Counted from the stretch's first letter, positions 51,229 through 60,408 are shown. The stretch: DNA of 64,000 bases from JBBTCX01 sp964494205 (GCA_964494205.1 CAZBRD010000006.1:62001-126000), one strand, 5' to 3'. Notes: a model not told the origin generated them from the letters alone. Made by a program: numbers and translations.

Positions 51229-51975
51229 CTACTTAGACTTCGGTTTGGCGTCAGCTTCGTAGTAGAGAACCCGGCCGCATACTTTGCAAACCTGCATGTC
51301 GTCTTTGGTTTGCAATGCGTTGACTACTTCCAGTGTGATTTTCATATTACAGCCGCCGCAGGCCCAATCCTCGCGCTTGGGGTGCAGCTTGACTACCGGG
51401 GCCATGGCTTCGCCATCGTGGCGTTCGGCTGTGCGGGTGAATGAAGCAAGGGCTTCCTGGGAGAGACCGGCGGCTGCGGCAGACTTATCAGCCTGAAGGC
51501 GATCCCACTCTGCTTTGGTTTGCGCTTCGTACTCAGCCAGTGACTTCTCGGCAGCGGCGGCCAGTTGGAGTTGCTTGTCGCGATCGGCTTCGCACGCCGC
51601 AATCCGTTGATCGATGGTTTGAAGCTCTTCCATACCCTTGAGGATTTCTTCCTCCAGCTTGGAATTGTCGGCCTTTTCGGTGTTCATGGCCGTCAGGATG
51701 GTGGCGTATTCCTTGTTGGTCTTGGCTTTGTTGAGTGCGAGGCGGTGCTTGGAGACGGAATCTTCGCGCGAGGAGACTTCAAGCTGTACGGCGTCGATCT
51801 GGACCTGCTTTTCGCGGTGGTTCTTCTTTTCTTCGAGGAGCTTATCTTCTGCTTTTTTGACAACTTTTCTTTGTGATTCAACCCGACGTGAGCGCGCTTC
51901 GCGTTCTCGACGAATGACGGCCAGCTTTAGCTCGACCGCCTGCAAACGCCGAAACGCTTCGACCGTTCCTCCCAT
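51229..51975 (-). CDS. coiled-coil protein with C-terminal C4 zinc ribbon (DUF164/CT398-like)
   Basis: ATG 51975 follows GGGAGG at good spacing; a longer ORF to 52149 lacks an RBS. 248 residues: an antiparallel coiled coil of about 170 residues (VEAFRRLQAVELKLAVIRRE, KVVKKAEDKLLEEKKNHREK), the conserved NKEYATILTAMNTEK segment at the hairpin, and a C4 zinc ribbon (CGGCNMKI and CKVCGRVLYY). The family is widespread and its chlamydial member has been linked to flagellar/secretion regulators and sigma-54; function here is open. Divergent from the lipoprotein gene at 52119. Confidence 0.9.
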   Translation of the reverse strand: MGGTVEAFRRLQAVELKLAVIRREREARSRRVESQRKVVKKAEDKLLEEKKNHREKQVQIDAVQLEVSSREDSVSKHRLALNKAKTNKEYATILTAMNTEKADNSKLEEEILKGMEELQTIDQRIAACEADRDKQLQLAAAAEKSLAEYEAQTKAEWDRLQADKSAAAAGLSQEALASFTRTAERHDGEAMAPVVKLHPKREDWACGGCNMKITLEVVNALQTKDDMQVCKVCGRVLYYEADAKPKSK

Positions 51976-52118
51976 TCGTCCTCCCAGCCGCCCTGACGCC
52001 GGGGCGTGCGGCCTGCAAATCTGATTTCCACCGCTGGTGGACGAGTCATTATGCCGCAACGTGCGATTTTCGGCAAGAATCTCGCCTTTCATGATTGCAA
52101 CAACAAATCGACGGTGAT

Positions 52119-52715
52119 ATGGATTCGAGCATGTTCTCACGCATTCCATTGGGATTCGTTGTTCTCGTGGCCTCTATTGCGGCGTTGTCTTCCTGTGATC
52201 GCGACAAGCCGACGACGGGTACCAACGGAGTTTCGAAGCCCGTTGCGGCAGTCCAGCCTAAGAACATCCTTGAGTTTCCCGCCGAATTGAGGGTCCAGGA
52301 TGATGCGATTAACGGAATGGTTGAAAAGGCGATGAGTGCGTGCGCCTCGGGGGATTACAACCTGTTTCGTGGCTTGTGGAGTGTGCGCGAAGAGCCGCTG
52401 TCGCGGGAAGAGTTCGAAGAAGGCTGGAAGGCCGTGCGGGAAATCCGCATTCGTGCTTTGCAGAAGATTCGCATCGATATGGGTGCGGACAACGACAATC
52501 GGTCAGCCGAGCCAGGGGGCGAGGTCCATTATGTGGTGCTGGCCAGCGTCGTTTTTGACCCGACGCTGAAGGCGACGCAAAAAGAGCCGGAACGCGAGGT
52601 GGTCCTTCTTGTCATTCCTGAGCAGGGAGAATGGCGAGTCGCGCGGGCCCCGAAGTCGATTCGTGAGTGGATTCACCAACAGCTTTCGACGAAACCCGTA
52701 ACTGGTGGACCTTAA
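52119..52715 (+). CDS. lipoprotein of unknown function
   Basis: ATG 52119 opens a lipoprotein signal (IPLGFVVLVASIAALSSC). The mature protein of about 170 residues has an alpha/beta look (INGMVEKAMSACASGDYNLFRGLWSV, EVHYVVLASVVFDPTL, EVVLLVIPEQGEWRVARAP), reminiscent of NTF2-like or DUF4878-like folds, with a charged helix between; this is only a resemblance. No motif gives a reaction. It is on its own between a divergent gene and the S9 peptidase gene 122 bases downstream. Confidence 0.7.
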   Translation: MDSSMFSRIPLGFVVLVASIAALSSCDRDKPTTGTNGVSKPVAAVQPKNILEFPAELRVQDDAINGMVEKAMSACASGDYNLFRGLWSVREEPLSREEFEEGWKAVREIRIRALQKIRIDMGADNDNRSAEPGGEVHYVVLASVVFDPTLKATQKEPEREVVLLVIPEQGEWRVARAPKSIREWIHQQLSTKPVTGGP

Positions 52716-52837
52716 CACGAGCGGCTACACTCGTTCCCTATTCTTGTGGGCTGGATCGATGGCAACTTCTTTTACCACATGATGTTATTGAAGAATCTGA
52801 TTTGATAAGTCGCGACTGCGGAAACTGAAGGAGATAA

Positions 52838-54730
52838 GTGATGTCGAAGTTGAATAGAAAGCGGCTGGGCGTGTCGATGCTGGCCGTCCTGGTGGGGATT
52901 GGCTGGTTTTCAAGTATTGCAAACGCGGCGGGTGGCATTGAGCCGTACATCAAGATGCGCTGGCCGGATTCGGGTCAGCTGGCGCCGGACGGTACGCTGT
53001 ATTTCCGCTACAACCCCGACGGCATCTTTCAGCTCTACAAGGTCGCGCCGGGCAAGACGCAGAAGGACGCGGTGAAGCTGACAACGTTTCCCGACGGACT
53101 GGGCAGTTATTCACTTAGTGAAGACGGCAAGTACATCGTCGTCATGGCGGCTAAGGGCGGCAATGAGCAATTCTCGATGTATTTGATGGACACTGCTACG
53201 GCGAAGATAGAGACGTTGTACGACAATCCTGAGCATGTTTACACGGCCCCCGTGTGGCGACGTGACTCGAAGGCGTTTGCGTTCCGCGCGAATGATGAGT
53301 CGCCGACGGATTTCTATGTCTACGTGTATGACATCGAGAAGAAGACCAAGTCGAAGGCGATGGTCGGCAAGGGGCAATACGATGCGGCTGATTTCAGCAA
53401 GGATGGGTCGAGGCTCGTTGTCAGCAAGACGATTTCGGCGACTTATAGCCAGTTGTTTGAAGTCACGTTAGCCACCGGCGATTCGCGCGAGATCACCCCC
53501 AAAGGCGAAGAGTGGGCGTGGGAAGCGGTTGGGTATGGGCCCGGCGACAAGGTGTTCTACGTCAACAGCGATTACAAGAGCGATCTGCGGGCGATGCACG
53601 AGATCGACATGGCCAGCGGAGCGATCAAGCCGATTCTGACTGAGTTTTCGAGCCGCGAAGTCGATTGGGCGACGATGAACGAAGATCGCTCGATCTTGGC
53701 TGTCGCGGTTAACGAGGACGGTTACAGCACGCTGCATCTTCGAAAGTCGGGCGATCTCTCTCAGATTAAGGGTCCACCGATGGCGAAGGGCGTGGTGGGC
53801 AATGTCGGGTTCACCGGCAAGCACATGCTCTTTTCCCTGGATAACGCGAACACGCCCGGCTTGATTTTCAAATGGGACCATACACAACCAGCGACTGCTC
53901 CGGTCGCACTGACCGAAGCGGACACGCAGGGCATCGATGTTTCGAAGTTTTCGCTTCCGGAACTTGTTCACTACGAGTCGTTTGATGGCCAAAAGATCCC
54001 GGCGTTTGTGTATCTGCCGAAGGACTACAAGAAGGGTACGAAGATTCCGTTTCTCGTGCAGTACCACGGCGGGCCGGAGTCGCAGTACCGCCCGAACTTC
54101 AGCAAGTTCTTCCAGTATTTTGCGAACGAAGGATATGGTGTGATCGCGCCCAACGTGCGTGGGTCGAGCGGATATGGCAAAGCTTTCCTCGAAGCAGACA
54201 ATTACAAGAACCGCACCAAGAGCGTGAAGGACGGCATCTGGGCGGCGAAGTACGTGATTGCTCAGGGTTACTCAGAGCCGAAGCTGATGGCGGCCTGGGG
54301 CGGCAGCTACGGCGGATTTATGACGATGGCTGTCATCACGGAAGCGCCGGAGCTTTTTGGCGCGGCGTGCAACGTGGTCGGCATCGTGAACTTCCAAACG
54401 TTTTTGGAGAAGACCGCCGGATATCGCCGGGCGCTGCGCGAGGTTGAATACGGCCCGTTGAGCGATCCGGAGTTTCTGAAGTCTGTGTCACCGATTTACA
54501 AGGTGGATCAGATCAAGGTGCCGCTGATGATCGCACACGGTGCGAACGATCCGCGCGTGCCGCTGCACGAGGCGATGCAAATCGCGATCGCGCTGAAGAA
54601 GGCGGGCAAGCCGGTGGAAGAGTTGTATTTCCCTGACGAAGGGCACGGTTTCGCGAAAGAGGAGAATCGCCTGCTGTATGCGAAAGAGCTGGTGAAGTTC
54701 TTCGATAAGTATCTGAAGAACAATTCGTAG
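52838..54730 (+). CDS. exported S9 family serine peptidase (prolyl oligopeptidase-like)
   Basis: 630 residues; AAGGAGA lies eight bases before the ATG. A signal peptide (LGVSMLAVLVGIGWFSSIANA) is followed by a seven-bladed beta-propeller (residues about 30-370, e.g. GLGSYSLSEDGKYIVVMAAKG) and an alpha/beta-hydrolase domain. The catalytic triad is S490 (WGGSYGGFM), D571 (HGANDPRVP) and H603 (DEGHGF). The oxyanion region GGPESQYR and the VRGSSGYGKAF segment fit the S9C/acylaminoacyl-peptidase group. It probably trims peptides outside the cytoplasm. A strong terminator follows, so the gene is transcribed alone. Confidence 0.94.
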   Translation: MMSKLNRKRLGVSMLAVLVGIGWFSSIANAAGGIEPYIKMRWPDSGQLAPDGTLYFRYNPDGIFQLYKVAPGKTQKDAVKLTTFPDGLGSYSLSEDGKYIVVMAAKGGNEQFSMYLMDTATAKIETLYDNPEHVYTAPVWRRDSKAFAFRANDESPTDFYVYVYDIEKKTKSKAMVGKGQYDAADFSKDGSRLVVSKTISATYSQLFEVTLATGDSREITPKGEEWAWEAVGYGPGDKVFYVNSDYKSDLRAMHEIDMASGAIKPILTEFSSREVDWATMNEDRSILAVAVNEDGYSTLHLRKSGDLSQIKGPPMAKGVVGNVGFTGKHMLFSLDNANTPGLIFKWDHTQPATAPVALTEADTQGIDVSKFSLPELVHYESFDGQKIPAFVYLPKDYKKGTKIPFLVQYHGGPESQYRPNFSKFFQYFANEGYGVIAPNVRGSSGYGKAFLEADNYKNRTKSVKDGIWAAKYVIAQGYSEPKLMAAWGGSYGGFMTMAVITEAPELFGAACNVVGIVNFQTFLEKTAGYRRALREVEYGPLSDPEFLKSVSPIYKVDQIKVPLMIAHGANDPRVPLHEAMQIAIALKKAGKPVEELYFPDEGHGFAKEENRLLYAKELVKFFDKYLKNNS

Positions 54731-54753
54731 CGAAGCGAATCGACCCAATGCAG

Positions 54754-54790
54754 AAACCCCGCCGATTGAAAACGATCGGCGGGGTTTTTT
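54754..54790 (+). terminator. intrinsic terminator
   Basis: AAACCCCGCCGAT (54754-54766) pairs with ATCGGCGGGGTTT (54775-54787) across an eight-base loop, ending in a T-run. It closes the S9 peptidase transcript just before the oppositely oriented tRNA gene. Confidence 0.9.
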
Positions 54791-54796
54791 GTTGAA

Positions 54797-54880
54797 TGCG
54801 GCTGAGAGGACTCGAACCTCCACGTCCTTTCGAACACCAGATCCTAAGTCTGGCGCGTCTGCCAATTCCGCCACAGCCGC
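54797..54880 (-). tRNA. tRNA-Leu, anticodon UAG
   Basis: On the reverse strand GCGGCTG at the 5' end pairs with CAGCCGC at the 3' end before the discriminator A. The anticodon stem is CCAGA/TCTGG around CTTAGGA, giving anticodon TAG (UAG) and so decoding CUN leucine codons. GTTCGAGTC gives the T-loop. The 84-base length and long variable arm are those of a class II (Leu) tRNA. The CCA end is not encoded. Confidence 0.96.
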
Positions 54881-54959
54881 GCGGTTTGGGCTATGTTTGT
54901 ATTATGCTCGATGAAGGGGCGAAATCAAAAACTGCTGAGCGCTAGGCCTATCAACTCCT

Positions 54960-55946
54960 TTAGTCTTCTTCTTCCAAGTCGTCTATCAAATAAATCTTGA
55001 GCGACCGAGCGGACTCATATTTCTCATCAGTGGTTAATATCCGGTTTAACCAATCTATCGCCTCAGACCTGCGGCCTTGCTTCCCCAGAAACCATGCCAA
55101 AGCATAGAGTGAATCTAGATCGGTAGGATCGAACTCGGCAGCCTTGCGATACTCACTCTCTGCCAGTTGGGTACGATCTGTATCGCGATAAAAATGTCCC
55201 AACATTCGATGAGCTAGAGCCGACTTTGGCGCAACTAGGACTGCGTCCAGATATTCTTTCTCGGATTCGCCCGTCATTCCCAGCTTATAAAGTACCGACC
55301 CGAGCGAGGCCCTTGTCAGCACGTCGGTCGGATCAAGTTCCTTAGCCCTACGTAGATTGGTGACCGCCTCAGGCAGCCTTTGTTGGCCGAACAGAAGTAT
55401 CCCGAGATCTCGATAGCCCATATCATCGTTAGGAGAAAATTCTATGGCCCTGCGAAAAAGCGTCTCTGCTTCGGGTGGATTGTGCGCCTGAATGCAGCGT
55501 GCAAGGCAACACAGAACGCGAGAGTTCATCGGCGATATTTCGAGCCCTCTCCTTGCTATCTCCTCGGCTTCGCACTCCCTATCACGGGCGCGCAGACCGT
55601 CGGCCAAACTGATGTAAACGTGAGCGTCGGCTCCCCACACGATGCTACGCCGAAAAGCCTCAATCGCGTCATCTACTCTGCCGCTACGCCAATAACTTTC
55701 TCCGAGCGCGCTCTGACTTTGCCAGGTCTCTTCCAAATCCACGGACGTTCGACCCGCTGTGATCGCACCTTCCAGGTCACCATTACGCCTCCGTGCAATA
55801 CCCAGAAGCCCCCACGCCTTGGCGCTGTTCGGATCAATCAAAACCGCTTGCTCAAAGAACTCCAACGCTTTCTGCCACTCATCGGCGTCGCAGGCGGCGA
55901 TTCCATCTTCAATGAGTTTGTTCACGTCCTCTATCATTAGTTGCAT
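54960..55946 (-). CDS. TPR-repeat protein
   Basis: 328 residues made almost wholly of tetratricopeptide repeats, about eight, with the usual pattern every 34 residues: WQKALEFFEQAVLIDPNSAKAWGLLG, VDDAIEAFRRSI, PEAETLFRRAIEFSPNDDMGYRDLG, PEAVTNLRRAKELDPTDVLTRASLG and ESEYRKAAEFDPTDLDSLYALA. There is no signal peptide, so it is cytoplasmic and probably a protein-binding scaffold. The partner is unknown. It lies between a tRNA gene and aroC; its codon use looks somewhat different (more A/T in third positions) from aroC, so it may be acquired (weak inference). Confidence 0.85.
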   Translation of the reverse strand: MQLMIEDVNKLIEDGIAACDADEWQKALEFFEQAVLIDPNSAKAWGLLGIARRRNGDLEGAITAGRTSVDLEETWQSQSALGESYWRSGRVDDAIEAFRRSIVWGADAHVYISLADGLRARDRECEAEEIARRGLEISPMNSRVLCCLARCIQAHNPPEAETLFRRAIEFSPNDDMGYRDLGILLFGQQRLPEAVTNLRRAKELDPTDVLTRASLGSVLYKLGMTGESEKEYLDAVLVAPKSALAHRMLGHFYRDTDRTQLAESEYRKAAEFDPTDLDSLYALAWFLGKQGRRSEAIDWLNRILTTDEKYESARSLKIYLIDDLEEED

Positions 55947-55979
55947 TACGGCGATACTGATCTGACGGGAATCACTACA

Positions 55980-57128
55980 CTATTTCAGGTTGCGCGCAGC
56001 GTGCAGGAACGAATCGTAGGCTGATCGAACTTCCTGAAGCGTGTCGCCGGCGAACTTCTCGAGGAAGGCACGGGCGATTTCGAAGGCGACCACGTTCTCG
56101 GCCACAACGCTCGCGGCCGGAACGGCGCAGATGTCGCTGCGTTCGTAGTCGGCCCGCTCGGGTTGGCGGGTCGCGAGGTTGACGCTGTCCATGCCTTGGA
56201 GAAGCGTGCTGATTGGTTTCATGACTGCGCGGATGACGATCGGTTGGCCGTTGGTCATACCCCCTTCCAGTCCGCCGGCGTTGTTGGAGCGCCGTTGAAA
56301 GCCGAGTTGCGGCGTGTTTTGCTTTGTCGGATCGAAGTCGATCGCGTCGTGGACCTGGCTGCCGCGTCGTGACGCGGTGGCGAAACCGAGCCCGATTTCC
56401 ACGCCTTTGATCGCTTGAATCGACCCGACCGCCTGAATAAGTCGGCCGTCGAGTTTGTCCTGCCAGCGCATGCAACTGCCGAGGCCGGGCGGGTGGTTGC
56501 GAACCTGCACCTCGACCACTCCACCGATGGTGTCCTTGGCTGTCATGGCGGCGTGGATTTCGTCGATCATTTTCGGCGCTATGGCGGCGTCGGGTGTGTA
56601 GGCCTCGTTAGTGTTGCGAGCGGTAGACAAATCTGCGAGCGCGAGATTGCCGTCGAACTTCGCTTCCACAGTGCCAATCTGTGTCACATATCCGACGACT
56701 TCGATGGCGAATTCGCGAAGCAGACACTTGCTGAGAGCACCTGCGGCGACACGGGCGGCGGTTTCGCGGGCGGACGCGCGCTCCAGCGTGTTGCGACAAT
56801 CGGTGGTGAGCCACTTGAGACTACCGGACAGGTCCGCGTGGCCGGGTCGCGGGCGTTGGATCGGTGGCGTCGTGTCTAGACGGGAGTCGCGGTTAATGAT
56901 TTGCAGCGTGACCGGTGAGCCCGTGGTAACCCCGTGTCGAACGCCGGACAGAATGGTGACGGCGTCGCGTTCGATTTTCATGCGACCGCCGCGGCCATAG
57001 CCACCCTGCCGCCGACGAAGCTCTCCGTTGATAAGATCTTCGTCGACTGTTACACCGGCGGGCATGCCCTCGACCAGCGCCATCAGCGATGGCCCGTGCG
57101 ACTCTCCGGCTGTGCGATAATCCAGCAT
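55980..57128 (-). CDS. aroC: chorismate synthase
   Basis: Last step of the shikimate pathway, making chorismate from EPSP with reduced FMN. 382 residues with the family signatures GESHGPSLMALVEGMPAG (residues 8-25), the RRRQGGYGRGGRMKIERD block, SARETAARVAAGALSKCLL and NNAGGLEGGMTNGQPIVIRA. It supplies chorismate for the PabB/PabC folate branch encoded 22 kb upstream. It stands alone; the HIT gene upstream is 96 bases away on the same strand. Confidence 0.96.
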   Translation of the reverse strand: MLDYRTAGESHGPSLMALVEGMPAGVTVDEDLINGELRRRQGGYGRGGRMKIERDAVTILSGVRHGVTTGSPVTLQIINRDSRLDTTPPIQRPRPGHADLSGSLKWLTTDCRNTLERASARETAARVAAGALSKCLLREFAIEVVGYVTQIGTVEAKFDGNLALADLSTARNTNEAYTPDAAIAPKMIDEIHAAMTAKDTIGGVVEVQVRNHPPGLGSCMRWQDKLDGRLIQAVGSIQAIKGVEIGLGFATASRRGSQVHDAIDFDPTKQNTPQLGFQRRSNNAGGLEGGMTNGQPIVIRAVMKPISTLLQGMDSVNLATRQPERADYERSDICAVPAASVVAENVVAFEIARAFLEKFAGDTLQEVRSAYDSFLHAARNLK

Positions 57129-57223
57129 GGTTTGCCTTTGCGAAACGAGAACTCGTAACTAATTATCGTATGAATTGCGCCCTGCGGCCAATTGAGTTTG
57201 GCGGAGCAATGACTTTCGCAACG

Positions 57224-57655
57224 TTAGGAATGCTTCATGAGGGCCTGGCGAAGTGAGGCTGCGATTTCGGCGGCGCGACCATCCGGGTATTTTCCGGGGT
57301 TCCAGCGGTAACCAAGTCCGTCGCCGGGCTTACGTGGAATCAAATGAAAATGGGTGTGGTGCACGACTTGGCCGGCGACACTGCCGTCGTTGAGCAGGAT
57401 GTTCACGCCTTCGCACTTGGTTTCGGATGAGATCACTTTGATGAGGCGAGGGATGACGGAGGCAACGGAAGCGAACTCGTCGGCGGGAAACTGACTCACG
57501 CGCGAATAGTGGTTTCGCGGAATGACGAGGACGTGGCCTTCTGCGAGCGGGCCGATGTCGAGAAAGGCGAGCGCGCGATCATCTTCGTAGACAACCGAGG
57601 CCGGTATCTCGGCGGAGATGATCTTACAGAAGATACATTGCGGATCACGTGCCAT
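57224..57655 (-). CDS. HIT family nucleotide hydrolase
   Basis: 143 residues. The histidine triad H100-T-H102-F-H104 is visible in VVHHTHFHLIPR, and the N-terminal CIFCKI carries a zinc-binding cysteine pair of the Hint/HIT type. Family members hydrolyse or transfer AMP from dinucleoside or nucleoside phosphoramidate substrates. The GHVLVIPRNHY motif places it in the Hint-like branch. It lies between rplQ and aroC on the same strand, with a palindrome in the gap, so it may be separately transcribed. Confidence 0.92.
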   Translation of the reverse strand: MARDPQCIFCKIISAEIPASVVYEDDRALAFLDIGPLAEGHVLVIPRNHYSRVSQFPADEFASVASVIPRLIKVISSETKCEGVNILLNDGSVAGQVVHHTHFHLIPRKPGDGLGYRWNPGKYPDGRAAEIAASLRQALMKHS

Positions 57656-57724
57656 AATAGTTCAAGTGGTCAAAGTGAGTTCCAAAGCGTACCCATTTTG
57701 GTTTTACTTGACTCTACCAAGTAT

Positions 57725-57751
57725 CACGGTCAGGCAATCGCCTGACCGTGC
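57725..57751. repeat. perfect palindrome related to family B, copy B6
   Basis: CACGGTCAGGC-AATCG-CCTGACCGTG: the arms begin and end like family B but the centre differs and the CCACCC flank is missing. It lies between rplQ and the HIT gene and could bound the ribosomal-protein operon. Confidence 0.75.
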
Positions 57752-57785
57752 TTCAGCAAATCCAATTAGTAACGCAGTGGCCTGA

Positions 57786-58421
57786 CTACTTCTTCGCCGT
57801 CGTCTTTCCAAGCTTGGCGGCCAAGGCGTAGCGAGCATCGGCGCGACGGCGACGAGCGGAGCGGGCCGGCTTGGTCAATGACTTCGGCGCTTCTTCATCG
57901 CCCACGAACTGCACCATAGCGAGCGGAGCGTTGTCGCCAATGCGGGTTTCGCCGAGGCGAATGACGCGGGTGTAGCCACCCTTGCGACCTTCGAACTTGG
58001 GAGCAACCTTTTCGATCAAACGACGAGTCACTGACTCAGCGGTGAACGCGAGCTTGCCGCGAGGCTCGCCGGTGCGATAGCGGCGACCGCTGGCCATTCG
58101 CAGCGTCTTTTCACGCTCGGTGTCAGACATCATTTCGTAGGTGCGGCGGTGTTCCTTCGGAATAATCGCGCGGTCCGTCAACATGCGATGAAGAATTCGA
58201 CGGGCACGAAGAGCGCCAGCGTCATCACCCTTGGCTGTACATTGCCGAATTCTGATGGACACGGTCACCAGTTTTTCGAAATAGGCCTTGATGTTCTTGG
58301 CCTTAGGAAGCGTGGTCGTGAGCTTGCCGTGCTCAATGAGGTTTTGAGCCATGTTGCGGCGAAGCGCTGTGTTGTGGGCTGACTTTCGATTCAGGCGACT
58401 ATGTCGGTCACGATGTCTCAT
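57786..58421 (-). CDS. rplQ: large-subunit ribosomal protein bL17, extended
   Basis: 211 residues against about 120-130 in most bacteria. The first 100 residues are standard L17 (MRHRDRHSRLNRKSAHNTALRRNM, NLIEHGKLTTTLPKAK). The rest is an unusual continuation (YTRVIRLGETRIGDNAPLAM is still conserved L17 C-terminal sequence, after which an alanine/arginine-rich tail follows: KPARSARRRRADARYALAAK). The gap region between the two parts is also longer than usual. It closes the rpoA operon, 66 bases behind it. Planctomycetes often carry extended ribosomal proteins, but I cannot say whether this tail binds rRNA. Confidence 0.93.
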   Translation of the reverse strand: MRHRDRHSRLNRKSAHNTALRRNMAQNLIEHGKLTTTLPKAKNIKAYFEKLVTVSIRIRQCTAKGDDAGALRARRILHRMLTDRAIIPKEHRRTYEMMSDTEREKTLRMASGRRYRTGEPRGKLAFTAESVTRRLIEKVAPKFEGRKGGYTRVIRLGETRIGDNAPLAMVQFVGDEEAPKSLTKPARSARRRRADARYALAAKLGKTTAKK

Positions 58422-58487
58422 GGTTGTTACTCAAGTAAGCGGTCAATTAATTTGGTTGTCTGACCGATCCCGTCACGGGATCCAACG

Positions 58488-59603
58488 TCAGTCACCCATC
58501 GTAAATACTTCCATCTGGTTCTTGTGGGCGGCTGATTCCGCGTCGTCATGCGAACCGGCTGCGTCGCCAAATCGCATGGATGCAGCAGCACCCTCAGAAC
58601 CTGCCGATTCGCCTTCGTTCCACGAAGAGTTCATGCCCAAACGCAGACCCATATCGGAAAGCTTGCGCTGAACTTCGTGCAGCGAGGTCTTGCCGAAGCT
58701 GCGGAAGCGAAGCAGGTCAGCCTCAGAACGCGAAACCAATTCGCGAAGCGACTTAATGCCGGCGGCTTCCAAACAATTGCTCGCACGGACCGAGAGGTTC
58801 AGCACGGACACCGGATTATTCAGGATTTCCTGCGGACCGGCGTTGGCAAAGTTCGTAGCCTCGATCGACGGACGAGCAGACGTAACAACGTCGTGCCCGA
58901 AATCGTAATACATGACGAACGGGTTGAGGTGCTTGCGAAGGATCAAACCCGCCTCGACCAGAGCATCTTCCGGTCGAATGGTGCCGTTCGTCCAGACTTC
59001 CATGATCAAACGATCGTAGTTGGTTCGCTGGCCGACGCGCATGTCCTCCGTGCGGAAGCGAACGCGAATGACCGGCGAAAACGTCGAATCGATCGGAATG
59101 ACACCCAACTCCTGATCAGGCGAACGATTGTCGTTGGCAGTCGCATAACCACGGCCGCCTCTGACGGTCATGTCGATCTTGAACGAGGTGTTGGTCGTCA
59201 GCGTCGCCAGGTGGTGCTCGGGATTGATGATCGTGATCGACGGATCGGTCACGATATCGCCCGCTTTCACCTCACCCGCGGTTTCGCGAGAGACCACCAT
59301 CGTTCGCGAGCCTTCGCCATCCATGCGGAGGATAATGCCCTTCACGTTCAGAACGATATCCGTGACATCTTCCACAACGCCGGGAATCGTGGTGAACTCA
59401 TGGGACACCTTGGCGAGCTTGACCGTCGTGACGGATGCGCCTTCCAAGCTGGAAAGTAGGATGCGTCGGAGCGAGTTTCCGATCGTGGTTCCGAAACCGT
59501 GCTCGAACGGTTCGATGGTAAATCGACCGTACGAGTCGGTGCTGGTTGCTTCATCACGAACGACACGGCTGGGTAATTCCAGTCCTCGCCATCGAATGCG
59601 CAT
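58488..59603 (-). CDS. rpoA: RNA polymerase alpha subunit
   Basis: 371 residues. The N-terminal domain used for assembly (YGRFTIEPFEHGFGTTIGNSLRRILLSSLEGASVT) and the C-terminal domain that binds UP elements and activators (LNLSVRASNCLEAAGIKSLRELVSRSEADLLRFRSFGKTSLHEVQRKL) are both complete. The linker and C-terminal acidic tail are a little longer than in E. coli. It lies between rpsD and rplQ, as in most bacterial alpha operons. Assignment is firm. Confidence 0.97.
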   Translation of the reverse strand: MRIRWRGLELPSRVVRDEATSTDSYGRFTIEPFEHGFGTTIGNSLRRILLSSLEGASVTTVKLAKVSHEFTTIPGVVEDVTDIVLNVKGIILRMDGEGSRTMVVSRETAGEVKAGDIVTDPSITIINPEHHLATLTTNTSFKIDMTVRGGRGYATANDNRSPDQELGVIPIDSTFSPVIRVRFRTEDMRVGQRTNYDRLIMEVWTNGTIRPEDALVEAGLILRKHLNPFVMYYDFGHDVVTSARPSIEATNFANAGPQEILNNPVSVLNLSVRASNCLEAAGIKSLRELVSRSEADLLRFRSFGKTSLHEVQRKLSDMGLRLGMNSSWNEGESAGSEGAAASMRFGDAAGSHDDAESAAHKNQMEVFTMGD

Positions 59604-59691
59604 TGAGTTGACCTCCTAAACCTACCGTGTAATTTCAAAACGGTAACGGAGGAGAATATGAATTCTCCTCCGAACCGTAACGTGTTATTTG

Positions 59692-60321
59692 TTACCGACT
59701 GCACATTTCGATGATCAACTGCTCTTCCACCGGGATTTGAACATCATCACGGGTGGGCATGGCAGTGACCGAAGCTTCAAGCTTCTGGGCGTCGAGTTGG
59801 AGCCACGACTGGACCTGAGGACCGCTGTCGCCCAGAACCAGGCGAACAAACTTCTGACTTCGCTCGGCTGGCTTGATGGTGATGCGATCACCCTTCTTGA
59901 CCAGATAGCTTGGTCGATTAATTCGACGTCCGTTGACGTAAATGTGGCCGTGGACAACTGACTGACGGGCCGCCTTGGGCGACGAAGCAAAGCCAAGCTT
60001 TCGCACCACGTTGTCAAGCCGGCGTTCGAGCAGGCTGAGCAACGTTTCGCCAGTATTGGTCTTTCCGCGTTCAGCCATCTTGAAATAAATCATGAACTGG
60101 CGCTCAAGCACACCGTAATACCGCTTGACCTTTTGCTTTTCGCGCAGACGAACGCCGTAGTCGCCGGCCTTTTTGCGACGCCATGCGTGCATACCGGGCG
60201 GTGAGGCCTTCCACTGCCGTTCCATTGCGCAACGGGCTGTCTCGCAACGGGCACCCTTCAGCATGAGCTTGATGCCCTCGCGCCGACACTTTCGACAAAC
60301 TGGACCGATGTATCGCGACAT
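59692..60321 (-). CDS. rpsD: small-subunit ribosomal protein uS4
   Basis: I placed the start at ATG 60321 (MSRYIGPVCRKCRREG) because GGAAGGG precedes it; a longer frame adds 14 residues. 209 residues. The cysteine pattern near the start (CRKC and CETARC) marks the zinc-binding S4 type. The S4 RNA-binding domain lies at about residues 97-160 (RLDNVVRKLGFASSPKAARQSVVHGHIYVNGRRINRPS). It is a primary binder of 16S rRNA and, in many bacteria, an autoregulator of its operon. Confidence 0.96.
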   Translation of the reverse strand: MSRYIGPVCRKCRREGIKLMLKGARCETARCAMERQWKASPPGMHAWRRKKAGDYGVRLREKQKVKRYYGVLERQFMIYFKMAERGKTNTGETLLSLLERRLDNVVRKLGFASSPKAARQSVVHGHIYVNGRRINRPSYLVKKGDRITIKPAERSQKFVRLVLGDSGPQVQSWLQLDAQKLEASVTAMPTRDDVQIPVEEQLIIEMCSR

Positions 60322-60408
60322 GAACCCTTCCAGACTTATTGGGCGACCGTAACCAATCGCCAAGACTCTTCAAACACCGGATAACTCAACGAATCATCAA
60401 CAAACAAA

